Origin: Methylocystaceae bacterium
Lineage (GTDB): Bacteria > Pseudomonadota > Alphaproteobacteria > Rhizobiales > Beijerinckiaceae
Assembly (NCBI GenBank): GCA_009773555.1
Contig: WSXZ01000008.1
Coordinates: 1-64,000 of the forward strand
Length of the DNA stretch: 64,000 nucleotides
Direction: 5' to 3'
Of this stretch, positions 35,127-43,459 are shown in pieces. The translations under genes and the position numbers were made by a program. Position 1 is the first letter of the stretch. The number at the start of each line of letters is the position of its first letter. A model generated the notes under the pieces. The model was not told where the DNA came from. It searched no databases and saw only the letters and a program-made list of their open reading frames with translations.

Positions 35127-37213
35127 GAGCGACGTTCGTCGCTTTGCTTTTCCTATGCGTCGGCGCCGCGCAGGCGCGCGCCGAAGAAGTGCGCGAAAAC
35201 GCGGATAAGGAGGAGCTGCAAAGCGAGGGCAAGAGGCGCGGCAAAGAGAAGAGCGGCGCCAAAGAGCAGAACAAGCAGCGGAACAAGGAGCGCAGCGAAG
35301 TTGAACGGCGCGCCGACGCGCCCAATGCGCAGACGCTCGGGCGCGACCAGAGCGGCGTCTATGTCAACGCGCCGGCGACCAACAGCGCTTTTTCGCCTGA
35401 ATTCGTCATGCGCGGCTTTCCCGCCGGGGTGACGCTCTTCGACGGCGCTTCGCATGGCTTCACCGCCCAAAACGTCGATCTCTCGACCGTCGATCATGTC
35501 GAATTCTACAAGGGCCCAAGCGCCATGCTGTTCGGCAAGGCGCTCGGGGGCTACGGCGGCGCCGCCGATTACATCCGCAAGGCGCCGACGCAAGAGACCT
35601 TCGCCCGCGCCGTCGCCACCAAGGCCAACTTCGACGTCACAAGGTTCACCGCCGACGTCAGCGCGCCGCTCAATGACGACAAGAGCCTGCTGTTCCGCAT
35701 GACCGGCTCGGCGCAGAGCCTCGGCAGCTTCGTCGATTTCGCGCGCACCCGCAGCTTCGATATCGCGCCGATGCTGGCCTTCACCGCCGACAATGGCGAC
35801 CACATCAGCCTGCGCGCCGAACATAATGGCGCAAGGCTCGTCTGGCGCGACGGCCTGCCCGCCGATCCCGTGTTTCTGCATGTCCCCAAGGAGTTCTACG
35901 CCGGACTTCCGGCGAATGAACATGAGACGCCGTTCTTCGACGATCTCACCTTGCGCTATGAGCACGCCTTCAACGCCGACTGGAAGGTCGCCGCGGTCGT
36001 CGACTATTTTCTCTACGCCGACCGCTGGGGCTGGTTCACCGGCTGGGGCTATGACGGCTTTCAGTCGGTCGTCTTCGGCAATCCGGTGCGCGCCCGCACC
36101 GCCAACCGCAGCTTCGACGCGCAATTGCGCCTCAACGGGCGCTTCGACACGGGCTTCCTCTCCCACACCGTCTTTCTCGGCCTCGAACATTGGGACTTCT
36201 ATTTCGGCTACAACAATGACGTCGCGCGCTATGCGGCGGCGCCGCTCAATATCTTCGCGCCCATCTATTCGCCCGGCGTCAGTTACGCGGGAGCCTTCTG
36301 GTCGAATGGCGTGGCGCGCGCCATCAGCCGCTCGGTCTATGGCCAGGACCTCATCGACTTAAACGAGAACTGGCGCATTCTGATCGGCGGGCGTTACGAT
36401 CTCCTCGCCCAGCGCGAACGCGTCTTCGATCCCTTCGGCGCGCTGACCGGCGAACCGACATCGAGTCTGAGCAAGGGCGTCAAAGGCTATATTTCGCCGC
36501 GCGCCGGCATTCTATATCGGCCGGACGAAGAGACACAGTTCTTCGCCGCCTACGGCAAGTCGCTCATCCCCAATACCGGCGTGCGCATTCAAAGCGGCGA
36601 AGCGCCGCCGCCGCAGCAGGACACCCAGTATGAACTCGGATTCAGGCGCGAGTTTCTCGATCGCAAGATGAGTTTCGAGGTCGGTCTCTTCGACATCACC
36701 CGCGACAATGTCGCGATCCCCAATCCGGCCAATCCGAGCGGCTTCTATTCCGTCGTCACCGGCCAGCAGCACAGCCACGGGATCGAGGTCAATCTCGGCG
36801 GCGAAATCCTTCCCAACCTCAAGATCAACGCCGTCGCCACCTTCCTGCATGCGCTCGTCTCGAAGGACGATAACATCCCTTCGCAGCAGGGCAGCGATCT
36901 CCTCGGCGCGCCGCGGCGCGTCTATGCCTTCTCCGCCAATTACACATTCGACTCGGGCGGCCTCAAGGGCCTCGAACTCGGCGCAAGCTACTATTACGCG
37001 AGCCGCCTCGAGGCGACGCTGCCCAACACCTATGGCTTCACCCTCGCGCCCCAGCAAATGCTCGGCGCCTCGCTCGCCTACAATGTCACCGACAATCTCA
37101 GATTCGAACTCAACGCCGCCAATCTGACGAACCAATCCAACTGGACGTCGAACGGCGCCCTCTATCACGGCGAGCCAACGACCATCGCCGCAAGCCTCTC
37201 GTATAAATATTGA
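35123..37213 (+). CDS. TonB-dependent receptor, siderophore type
   Basis: 696 residues. A signal peptide (FVALLFLCVGAAQARA) is followed by an unusual charged stretch of about 45 residues rich in Lys, Glu and Arg, then a plug (EFVMRGFPAGVTLFDGA, VEFYKGPSAMLFGKALGG) and a barrel ending SLSYKY. The normal TonB-box region is replaced by, or hidden in, the charged stretch. The protein differs clearly from the receptor encoded at 31186. It is translationally coupled to the 106-residue protein before it, making a five-gene iron cluster. Confidence 0.88.
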   Translation: MRATFVALLFLCVGAAQARAEEVRENADKEELQSEGKRRGKEKSGAKEQNKQRNKERSEVERRADAPNAQTLGRDQSGVYVNAPATNSAFSPEFVMRGFPAGVTLFDGASHGFTAQNVDLSTVDHVEFYKGPSAMLFGKALGGYGGAADYIRKAPTQETFARAVATKANFDVTRFTADVSAPLNDDKSLLFRMTGSAQSLGSFVDFARTRSFDIAPMLAFTADNGDHISLRAEHNGARLVWRDGLPADPVFLHVPKEFYAGLPANEHETPFFDDLTLRYEHAFNADWKVAAVVDYFLYADRWGWFTGWGYDGFQSVVFGNPVRARTANRSFDAQLRLNGRFDTGFLSHTVFLGLEHWDFYFGYNNDVARYAAAPLNIFAPIYSPGVSYAGAFWSNGVARAISRSVYGQDLIDLNENWRILIGGRYDLLAQRERVFDPFGALTGEPTSSLSKGVKGYISPRAGILYRPDEETQFFAAYGKSLIPNTGVRIQSGEAPPPQQDTQYELGFRREFLDRKMSFEVGLFDITRDNVAIPNPANPSGFYSVVTGQQHSHGIEVNLGGEILPNLKINAVATFLHALVSKDDNIPSQQGSDLLGAPRRVYAFSANYTFDSGGLKGLELGASYYYASRLEATLPNTYGFTLAPQQMLGASLAYNVTDNLRFELNAANLTNQSNWTSNGALYHGEPTTIAASLSYKY

Positions 37214-37266
37214 ACGACAATCCCGCTTCGGACCGCGCGCTCTTCTCCGAAAAGGAAACCTTGAAT

Positions 37267-37395
37267 GTCGGCGCGGCGAATTTGCTGCGAGGTGCGATAG
37301 CAGACCTTGAGCGTGTGCGAGCGGCCGCGCACGTCGAGGCCGAGGCTCGCCCAGGAAAATGGGTGCTGGAAAATGCGTTGTCCCACGTCACCTGA
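37267..37395 (-). pseudogene. Fragment of a UvrD/Rep-type DNA helicase
   Basis: The minus strand codes SGDVGQRIFQHPFSWASLG then LDVRGRSHTLKVCYRTSQQIRRAD, a block typical of superfamily I helicases (GDxxQRIFQ with a following YRTSxQIRR motif). About 43 residues remain; no Walker A motif and no proper start or end are present. Past 37267 the frame becomes unrelated and runs into the receptor 3' end. It looks like a relic of a mobile or accessory gene left at a rearrangement edge. Confidence 0.55.
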
Positions 37396-37635
37396 CAGCA
37401 ACATGCATTTTTTTGCGAACGTACGAGTGCGAGCATGAAGTGGCAACTATCGAAGACTGCCCTGATCATTCTGGAACGCTCCAAAGGCCCGTAGCTGACG
37501 CAAGGGAGCCATTAGCCAAAGGCGGCTTCTGGCGCGAGGCAGCCTTTGAAGTAATAACCGCTCATGACCCAAAACAGACGTTACGCTTTGGGAAGAAAAC
37601 TCCGCCAAATCGACGATGAGCGCGTCGCCAAGGGA
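37396..37635. other. Intergenic stretch without a supported gene
   Basis: This lies between the helicase relic and the lipocalin gene, which is read towards it. A T7 run is seen at 37409. Short frames here have no start signals. It probably belongs to the same decayed segment as the helicase fragment. Confidence 0.35.
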
Positions 37636-38157
37636 CTATTTACTCCATGGAAATTCCAGCGCCGATGTATCATGACCAAGCGCCCGGGTGCGGTTGACCA
37701 GCGCCGACAACTGTTTCTTGGATGGCAATCTGCGCGTGAAAATGAACACATTGTCCAATGTCGGGCTGGTCTCGATGAACCAACTGTAGTCGTGCGCGTG
37801 ATCGACGATGTTGTATTCGACCGACAGCAGCGGATTGTAGCGAACCATCAGCCTGGAATTGACGCCCGGATCGAGGATCTCGGCGTCGCCATTGAGAACA
37901 GTCTCTTCGGCACCCTTGCGACAGGCGTCACGCACATGGACCTGATTGGGCTGCGCGCCGCGTGCATAACTCGTCGTTCCTCTTACACAGCCGTCGGTGA
38001 TCCACATGGGGCGGCGGGCGACTTCGAGCCAGGTTCCTCGATAGAAGCGCGCCGGGTCTATCGGTCTTACCGGGCGGTCCTGCGCGAGCGCCTGCGCGCT
38101 AGCGCTGAGCGCCAGAAGGATCAGCAGAGAGCGAATGACGCTGTACTTTTTCATCAT
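37636..38157 (-). CDS. Lipocalin family protein
   Basis: 173 residues from ATG 38157, preceded by GGAGGGAG. There is a signal peptide (LLILLALSASAQALAQ), then the lipocalin GxW block (FYRGTWLEVARRP), a conserved Cys pair, and a C-terminal part LPSKKQLSALVNRTRALG. Bacterial lipocalins bind fatty acids or membrane lipids. It is last in an operon of fatty-acid-modifying genes, so a role in handling damaged or modified lipids is likely. Confidence 0.85.
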   Translation of the reverse strand: MMKKYSVIRSLLILLALSASAQALAQDRPVRPIDPARFYRGTWLEVARRPMWITDGCVRGTTSYARGAQPNQVHVRDACRKGAEETVLNGDAEILDPGVNSRLMVRYNPLLSVEYNIVDHAHDYSWFIETSPTLDNVFIFTRRLPSKKQLSALVNRTRALGHDTSALEFPWSK

Positions 38158-38183
38158 GTTCTCCCTCCGGTGGCGTTGACGCG

Positions 38184-38576
38184 TCAACGCGACACGCGTG
38201 TCCAACTGATCGATTTGCAGACGATCCCCGCGAGCACGCATCCGCGAGTCTGCATCGACTGCGAGCCGTAATTGATGTCGAGGCGGTAATTGAGCTTGCG
38301 CTGCGGGTCATAGGCAGTGCCGGACATGGAGGAATCGCCGCCCGAAACTTTCATCACCAGCCGATCGCCGACATGTTCGTCGCTCGATGGATCGCGAATC
38401 CAGGTATTAATCGCGCAAAGCGCGCCGCCGCAGGGCGCGATGCGCACACGGGCATTGCCGTCGCCACGCGCCCAACTGCCGAGAATGCCGTTATTCTCGG
38501 CGCTAGCGAATCCTGGGATCAGCATTGTCCCGAAGAGGATAGAAAAGAAACGGGCAAGTAGCCTATTGCGCATCAT
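38184..38576 (-). CDS. DUF2147 family exported protein
   Basis: 130 residues with a signal peptide (ending GFASA) and the DUF2147 pattern: ILGSWARGDGNARVRIAPCG, LVMKVSGGDSSMSGTAYDP, and a closing CVLAGIVCKSISWTRV with paired Cys. The fold is a small lipocalin-like barrel; the exact function is unknown. It lies 13 bases after the cfa-type gene and 26 before the lipocalin gene in the same operon. Confidence 0.85.
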   Translation of the reverse strand: MMRNRLLARFFSILFGTMLIPGFASAENNGILGSWARGDGNARVRIAPCGGALCAINTWIRDPSSDEHVGDRLVMKVSGGDSSMSGTAYDPQRKLNYRLDINYGSQSMQTRGCVLAGIVCKSISWTRVSR

Positions 38577-38588
38577 TGCCTCCTTTCG

Positions 38589-39827
38589 TCATGCATGGGT
38601 GAGCCGATAAAGCCCTACATCGATCGCGCTGGCGCGGAAGCCGCCTTCGCAATAGCAGAGGTAGTAGTCCCACAGCCGCCGGAAAGACGGATCGAAACCG
38701 AGCGCTTCGATCTCGTTCCAGTTCGCATGGAAGCGACGACGCCAGTCGGCGACCGTTCGCGCATAGCCGTCGCCGAACGTCTCGATCGTTTCGAGGCGCA
38801 AACCCGCGCGATCCGCTTCCTCCTGCAGGGCGCGCGGACAGGGAAGCGCGCCGCCCGGAAAGATGTAGCGCTGGATGAAATCCGGCGTGTTCATATACTC
38901 CTCGAAGCGGCAGTCTTCTATGGTGATCGCCTGCAAGACGATATAGCCGCCCGGCGCGAGTCGATCGCGCAGCGTCGAGAAATAGACGGGCCAATAGTCG
39001 CGGCCGACCGACTCGATCATTTCAATCGAGACAATGCGGTCGAAGACGCCGGAGACGTCGCGATAATCCTGCAGACGAAGATCGACCCTTGACTGAAGGC
39101 CGCGCTTCGCAATCACGTCCTGCGCGTTGGCGAGCTGTTGCTTCGACAGCGTCAGTCCAGTGATGGCGCCCGCGCCCGTCTGCGCCATCTCGGCGGCGAG
39201 ACCGCCCCAGCCGCAGCCGATCTCTAGGACCGTTTCGCCATTACGCGCGTCGAGCAGATCGAGCACGCGATCAATCTTGTTGCGCTGCGCCTGTTGAAGT
39301 GTCTCTTCTCCCGTTGGATAGATACCGGACGAATAGAACATCTGCGGATCGAGCCACAGGCGATAGAATTCATTACCCAGATCGTAATGCGCGGCGATGT
39401 TGCGCCGGCTGCCGGCGCGGGAATTGGCGCGCAGGCGATGCATCAGCCAGTTTGCGAAACGGGCCGGCGTGAAGCCCTGCACCGCGCGCATGAAGGCGTC
39501 GCCATTGACCGCCGCAACCTCGATTGCGGAAACAAGATTGGGGCTGCTCCACTCTCCGCGAAGGAAAGCCTCCGCGAAGGCGACGTCGCCGGAGAACAGT
39601 AGCCGCCGAAGCGCCGACATTTTGTGAACAACGATTGTCGCTTCCGGCCCCGGCTTTGGACCGTGACAGTCGACGCGCGTCCCGTCCGGGAGCACGAAGA
39701 TCAGACGGCCCTTCTCCATCGCCGCCATCACCTTGCGCAGGACAAGCGCCGAAAGCCCCATGCCGCTCCCGGCAATGCGTCCCGACACCGAAAGACCCTG
39801 TGTGCCGGGGGACGTCAGATCTGACAT
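38589..39827 (-). CDS. cfa: Cyclopropane-fatty-acyl-phospholipid synthase family methyltransferase
   Basis: 412 residues. The SAM site VLEIGCGWGGLAAEM lies near residue 195, followed by the CFA blocks GLTLSKQQLANAQ, FDRIVSIEMIESVGRDYW and NTPDFIQRYIFPGG. The enzyme transfers a methyl or methylene group from SAM to unsaturated acyl chains in membrane lipids. In Rhodobacter relatives a homologue in the RpoE regulon takes part in furan fatty acid synthesis. The start overlaps the DUF1365 gene by 13 bases. A second paralogue lies at 44281. Confidence 0.92.
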   Translation of the reverse strand: MSDLTSPGTQGLSVSGRIAGSGMGLSALVLRKVMAAMEKGRLIFVLPDGTRVDCHGPKPGPEATIVVHKMSALRRLLFSGDVAFAEAFLRGEWSSPNLVSAIEVAAVNGDAFMRAVQGFTPARFANWLMHRLRANSRAGSRRNIAAHYDLGNEFYRLWLDPQMFYSSGIYPTGEETLQQAQRNKIDRVLDLLDARNGETVLEIGCGWGGLAAEMAQTGAGAITGLTLSKQQLANAQDVIAKRGLQSRVDLRLQDYRDVSGVFDRIVSIEMIESVGRDYWPVYFSTLRDRLAPGGYIVLQAITIEDCRFEEYMNTPDFIQRYIFPGGALPCPRALQEEADRAGLRLETIETFGDGYARTVADWRRRFHANWNEIEALGFDPSFRRLWDYYLCYCEGGFRASAIDVGLYRLTHA

Positions 39828-40621
39828 GTAAGGCTTTCCTTTTCGCTGTTTTGCTTGATGACGACGGTTACGGCGCGATCAGGCGGCGGCGGCCGGACAT
39901 GCAGCCGGACGCCCTTGAGCCAGATCAGCAACGCTTCGTAGTGAATGCCGGCGATCACTTTCAGCGTCAGCAGCGGATGCGAGAGAAAGACGCGCAGCAA
40001 GGCGTGATCGTCGAGCGTCTGGCGCGCGAGGCGCTGCGTGGCGATCAGCAAGTCGCCGGCGTCGTCCGCAACCGATATCGAGATCGTGTAGGCGTCGTCC
40101 GGCGGCTTGATCCGGAAACTGTACGCCATGTCCATCGCCACGAAGGGCGAAACATAGAACTGCTTCGAACAGTCGTGACGAAGCGCTTTGCGGTCCGCGT
40201 TGACCGGAAAGAGATAAGCGTGACGCTGCCCGAATGTGTTGTTGACCTCGTAGAGGATCGCCTGTATCGCGCCATCGACGCGATAGCAGAAGAAGATGCT
40301 CAGCGGATTGAAGGCGAAACCGAGAATGCGCGGCATGGTCAAGAGGCGGATCGCGCCGCCCCGCGCCTCGAGACCAGCGTCACGCAAGATCGACTCGACT
40401 TCGCTGCGCAGATCGCCAGTGCGGGCGAAAAGGTGATCCTGCGCGCGAAATCCGAAGAGATTGAAGCGCGCGAGCGAGAACAGCCGGAGCTGTTTGTCGA
40501 GCGCCGGTAACTCGTCGAGATCGAGCAGCAGCGCGAAGACGCGATAGCGTAGCCGGTGCGCTTTCGGCCGCAGACGGCGATGCGCCACCGAACCGACATA
40601 GAGCGCGCTGTTCACCGCCAT
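39815..40621 (-). CDS. DUF1365 family protein
   Basis: 268 residues of the DUF1365 group: RLRPKAHRLRYRVFALLLDL, FGFRAQDHLF, MPRILGFAFNPLSIFFCY, EVNNTFGQRHAY. The group is found almost always between an amine-oxidase-like flavoprotein and a cfa gene in RpoE/ChrR regulons, as here. Function is not established; a role with the flavoprotein in fatty acid modification is inferred. It lies 9 bases after the flavoprotein stop. Confidence 0.9.
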   Translation of the reverse strand: MAVNSALYVGSVAHRRLRPKAHRLRYRVFALLLDLDELPALDKQLRLFSLARFNLFGFRAQDHLFARTGDLRSEVESILRDAGLEARGGAIRLLTMPRILGFAFNPLSIFFCYRVDGAIQAILYEVNNTFGQRHAYLFPVNADRKALRHDCSKQFYVSPFVAMDMAYSFRIKPPDDAYTISISVADDAGDLLIATQRLARQTLDDHALLRVFLSHPLLTLKVIAGIHYEALLIWLKGVRLHVRPPPPDRAVTVVIKQNSEKESLTCQI

Positions 40622-40630
40622 CGTCCGCTC

Positions 40631-41953
40631 CTATGCCCACGGCGCCGGGCCGACATGGATGCGGCCGGATTCGTTTTCGACAGTCCAGGGCCGCCGCACG
40701 CCGCCAAGCTGTTCCGCAACGGCAAGGCCGGACTGCAGCCCGTCTTCATGAAACCCCGACCCGAAATAGGCGCCGCAGAACCAAGTGCGGCGCACGCCCT
40801 GAAGCGACCAGAGTTCGCGCTGGGCGTCGATGGCGGCGAGATCGAATATCGGATGCTCATACGTGAAGCGGCGGGAGACAAGGTCGTCGCGCGGCGGCGC
40901 AATGGCGTTCAGCGTCACGAAGAGCGGCGTCGACGGCGGGAGGTCCTGAAGCCGGTTCATCCAGTAGGTGACGCAGAGCGGAGAATCTGGGCCGGATGCG
41001 AGATAGTTCCAGCTCGACCAGATTGAACGCAGTCTCGGCATCAGCGCCGCGTCGCCATGAAGGATAGTTTCGTTGCAACTGTAACGAAAGCGCGAGAGCA
41101 GCCGCGTTTCCTCCGCGGACGGATCGCCGAGCATGCGCAACGCTTGATCCGCATGCGCGGCGATCACCACATGATCGAAACGCTGCGCGCCGCCGGACCA
41201 TTCGACGACAACGCCATCGTCGGCGCGGGTAACGCGCCGCACGGAAGCGTTCAACAGCACACGCTCGCCGACCGGCGCAATCAGCTTTTGCACATATTCG
41301 CGGCTACCGCCTTCGACCGTGCGCCACACCGGGCGGCCGGTAATCTTCAGCAGCCCGTGATTTTCGCAAAAGCGCGTGAACGCCCGCGCCGGATATGCGG
41401 CGACATCGCGCGCGGGAAGCGACCAGATCGCCGCCGCCATCGGATAAAGATGATCCTCACGGAAGGGCGCGCCGTAGCGGTGCATGTCGAGATAATCGCC
41501 GAGTGTCACGCCCTCCATCTGCGCGATATGACTGGGCGCCTCAGCATAAAACCGCCGAATGTCGAGGAGCATCGACCAGAAGCGCGGGCTGACGATGTTT
41601 TTCTTCTGCGCGAAGAGTGTGAAGAGGTCGTTGCCCGCATATTCGAGCCCCCCGTCCGCCATCGACACCGCGAAAGTCATCTCGCTCGGCTTCGTGCGGA
41701 CGCCGAGATGCTCGAAAAGCTTCGTCAGATTTGGATAGGCCGGCTCATTATAGACGATGAACCCGGTGTCGACCGCGATCGGGCCCAACGGCCCCTCGAC
41801 CTCGACGGTGTTGCTATGCCCGCCGGCATAGTCGCTCTGCTCGAAAATCGTGACCTCATGCGCATGAGACAAAAGCCACGACGCTGAAAGACCCGTGACG
41901 CCGGCCCCGAGCACAGCAATTTTCAGGCGTTTATTCAGGCCGCTAGGCGCCAT
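40631..41953 (-). CDS. FAD-dependent amine-oxidase-like protein
   Basis: 440 residues from ATG 41953. The FAD fold IAVLGAGVTGLSASWLLS is near the N-terminus, followed by TIFEQSDYAGGHSNTV, and the C-terminal block WFCGAYFGSGFHEDGLQSGL binds flavin. This NAD(P)-binding/amine-oxidase group accompanies DUF1365 and cfa in photo-oxidative stress regulons. It is the first gene of a five-gene operon (flavoprotein, DUF1365, cfa, DUF2147, lipocalin) driven by the RpoE-type promoter at 42022-42050. The frame is open upstream, but the 41953 start has GAGAGG near it and the transcript starts near 42014. Confidence 0.9.
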   Translation of the reverse strand: MAPSGLNKRLKIAVLGAGVTGLSASWLLSHAHEVTIFEQSDYAGGHSNTVEVEGPLGPIAVDTGFIVYNEPAYPNLTKLFEHLGVRTKPSEMTFAVSMADGGLEYAGNDLFTLFAQKKNIVSPRFWSMLLDIRRFYAEAPSHIAQMEGVTLGDYLDMHRYGAPFREDHLYPMAAAIWSLPARDVAAYPARAFTRFCENHGLLKITGRPVWRTVEGGSREYVQKLIAPVGERVLLNASVRRVTRADDGVVVEWSGGAQRFDHVVIAAHADQALRMLGDPSAEETRLLSRFRYSCNETILHGDAALMPRLRSIWSSWNYLASGPDSPLCVTYWMNRLQDLPPSTPLFVTLNAIAPPRDDLVSRRFTYEHPIFDLAAIDAQRELWSLQGVRRTWFCGAYFGSGFHEDGLQSGLAVAEQLGGVRRPWTVENESGRIHVGPAPWA

Positions 41954-42021
41954 CGGCCGCCTCTCGTGCAACTTCTCTCTTTCTTGCGCCGTCACAATCC
42001 TGTCCTTTACGGTCTGCAGCG

Positions 42022-42050
42022 TTATACGCTCAGGCTTGGCCAATGGATCA
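42022..42050 (-). promoter_or_regulatory. RpoE (ECF)-type promoter of the fatty-acid operon
   Basis: On the minus strand TGATCC is followed by 18 bases and TATAA. This matches the TGATCC-N18-TA pattern of alphaproteobacterial RpoE and the two other copies in this window (42106 and 46297). It is divergent from the sigma factor's own promoter, about 56 bases away. Confidence 0.8.
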
Positions 42051-42105
42051 CTCGGGCCGTTCGGAACTCCGTTTCGGGCGCCGCCCGACGAACCGCGTAG
42101 CCTGG

Positions 42106-42133
42106 TGATCCAAATTCGCAGGCTGCGCGTAGA
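42106..42133 (+). promoter_or_regulatory. RpoE (ECF)-type promoter of the sigma factor operon
   Basis: TGATCC, 18 bases, TAGA. The implied start is near 42140, so the ATG at 42141 would be at the very end of the transcript and the ATG at 42225 is the better sigma factor start. It implies autoregulation. Confidence 0.78.
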
Positions 42134-42224
42134 AGGGAGCATGATTGGCGCTGTCGCTGCACAGACTGTCGAGATCCCGGACCGGCGCGCCGTCGCGGAA
42201 TCGCGTCTTCGGAAAGCGTCGACG

Positions 42225-42803
42225 ATGACCCTGCGAACGGCGCCCGCCGCCTTGTCTTCGGCGGAAGCGGCAAGCCTCATCAGGCGAATTGCCGAAACGC
42301 AGGACCGCGGGGCCTTCGCGGCCCTGTTCGCTTACTATTTCCCGCGCGTGAAGGCCTATATGCTGCGCGTTGGCGCGTCGCCCGCCAGCGCGGAAGAGTT
42401 CGCGCAGGAAGCGCTTCTGCGCGTCTGGCGCAAGGCCGATAGCTTCGATCCGCGCGCGGCGGCGGCGTCGACCTGGATTTTTGTCATTGCGCGAAATCTG
42501 CGCATCGATCGACTGCGCGGCGAGCGCAACATCGATGGGTTAGAAAGCGATCCAAGTGAGGAGCCGGATGCGCCGCAGAGCGGCGAAGCGATCGCCATCT
42601 TGAATGAGCGGCGCTCCCGCCTGCACGCGGCGCTGGCCGCACTCCCGGCCGAGCAGGCGCGCATCATTGAACTCTTCTATTTCGAGGAACACCCCCACTC
42701 GGAAATCGCGCGGATGCTCGGCGTGCCGCTCGGCACGGTGAAATCGCGCGTGCGGCTGGCGGTTCAACGCCTGCGTGCGGAACTCGAGGATCTTGGATCA
42801 TGA
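42225..42803 (+). CDS. rpoE: ECF sigma factor, RpoE of the ChrR type
   Basis: 192 residues from ATG 42225. Region 2 (FAALFAYYFPRVKAYMLRVG, SAEEFAQEALLRVWRK, STWIFVIARNLRIDRLR) and region 4 (LPAEQARIIELFYFEEHPHS, LGVPLGTVKSRVRLAVQRL) are complete. In Rhodobacter the homologue turns on genes against singlet oxygen when freed from ChrR. An ATG at 42141 is in frame but falls on the predicted transcript start. The stop overlaps the anti-sigma ATG by four bases. Confidence 0.93.
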   Translation: MTLRTAPAALSSAEAASLIRRIAETQDRGAFAALFAYYFPRVKAYMLRVGASPASAEEFAQEALLRVWRKADSFDPRAAAASTWIFVIARNLRIDRLRGERNIDGLESDPSEEPDAPQSGEAIAILNERRSRLHAALAALPAEQARIIELFYFEEHPHSEIARMLGVPLGTVKSRVRLAVQRLRAELEDLGS

Positions 42804-43459
42804 CAAATCCCGGCCATGCGCCCGAGGATCTTATCCTGCGCCATGCGACGGGCGCGCTCGATCCGGCGTTTTCGCTGCTCATCGAGACGCATCTCGCAAT
42901 GTCGTCGGCCTCACGGCGGCTGCACGCACAGTTCGAGGCGCTTGGCGGCGCACTGCTCGAGGAGCTCGCGCCAGCGGATGTTGACCCCGCCGCGTGGAAC
43001 CGCACCCTGCGCGCACTCGACGCGGATGGGGAGCCGGCCGTCGACCGTCCCAAGCGCAAGGCGGCGCATCCCAAATTGCCAGAGGGATTTGCTTTGCCGG
43101 CCCCCCTCGCCAGTGTCGACATCCACCATTGGCGTTGGATTGCGCCGGGCGTCCGGTCCGCAAGCATCGCCCTGCCGAAACATGGCGCGTCGCGCGCCTT
43201 TCTGCTCGAGATCGCTCCGGACATGACCGTTCCCCGGCACGGACATGTGGGCGACGAGGCGACCTGTGTGCTGCGCGGCGGGTTTCGTGATCGCGACGCG
43301 CATTTCGGGCCGGGCGATGTGGCGCAGGTCGACGAAGAGGTCGAGCACGACATCGTGATTGACGCGGGCGATCCGTGTCTCTGTCTGATCGCCATGGAAG
43401 GACGCACGCGTCCGAGCAGCTGGTTCGGACGTCTCTATCAGAAGTTTCGGGACATATGA
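42800..43459 (+). CDS. chrR: ChrR-type anti-sigma factor lacking the zinc cysteines
   Basis: 219 residues: an N-terminal anti-sigma domain and a C-terminal cupin (PRHGHVGDEATCVLRGGF, EEVEHDIVI) with its His/Glu metal set. Rhodobacter ChrR binds Zn in the first domain with His6, His31, Cys35 and Cys38. Here His6 and His31 are present, but positions 35 and 38 are both Ser (HLAMSSAS). The codons are TCG and TCA, not single-base read errors of the same type. Zn binding in the anti-sigma domain is therefore doubtful. It should still hold RpoE inactive, but may fold or respond differently. Coupled by four-base overlaps on both sides. Confidence 0.9.
   Translation: MTNPGHAPEDLILRHATGALDPAFSLLIETHLAMSSASRRLHAQFEALGGALLEELAPADVDPAAWNRTLRALDADGEPAVDRPKRKAAHPKLPEGFALPAPLASVDIHHWRWIAPGVRSASIALPKHGASRAFLLEIAPDMTVPRHGHVGDEATCVLRGGFRDRDAHFGPGDVAQVDEEVEHDIVIDAGDPCLCLIAMEGRTRPSSWFGRLYQKFRDI

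Noticed and set aside
35153-36190. 345-codon minus-strand frame opposite the second TonB receptor
   Set aside because: Antisense shadow of a receptor with clear plug motifs.
42141-42224. Earlier ATG as the sigma factor start, with GGGAG just before it
   Set aside because: It coincides with the transcript start predicted from the TGATCC-N18-TAGA promoter and would make the protein longer than usual.
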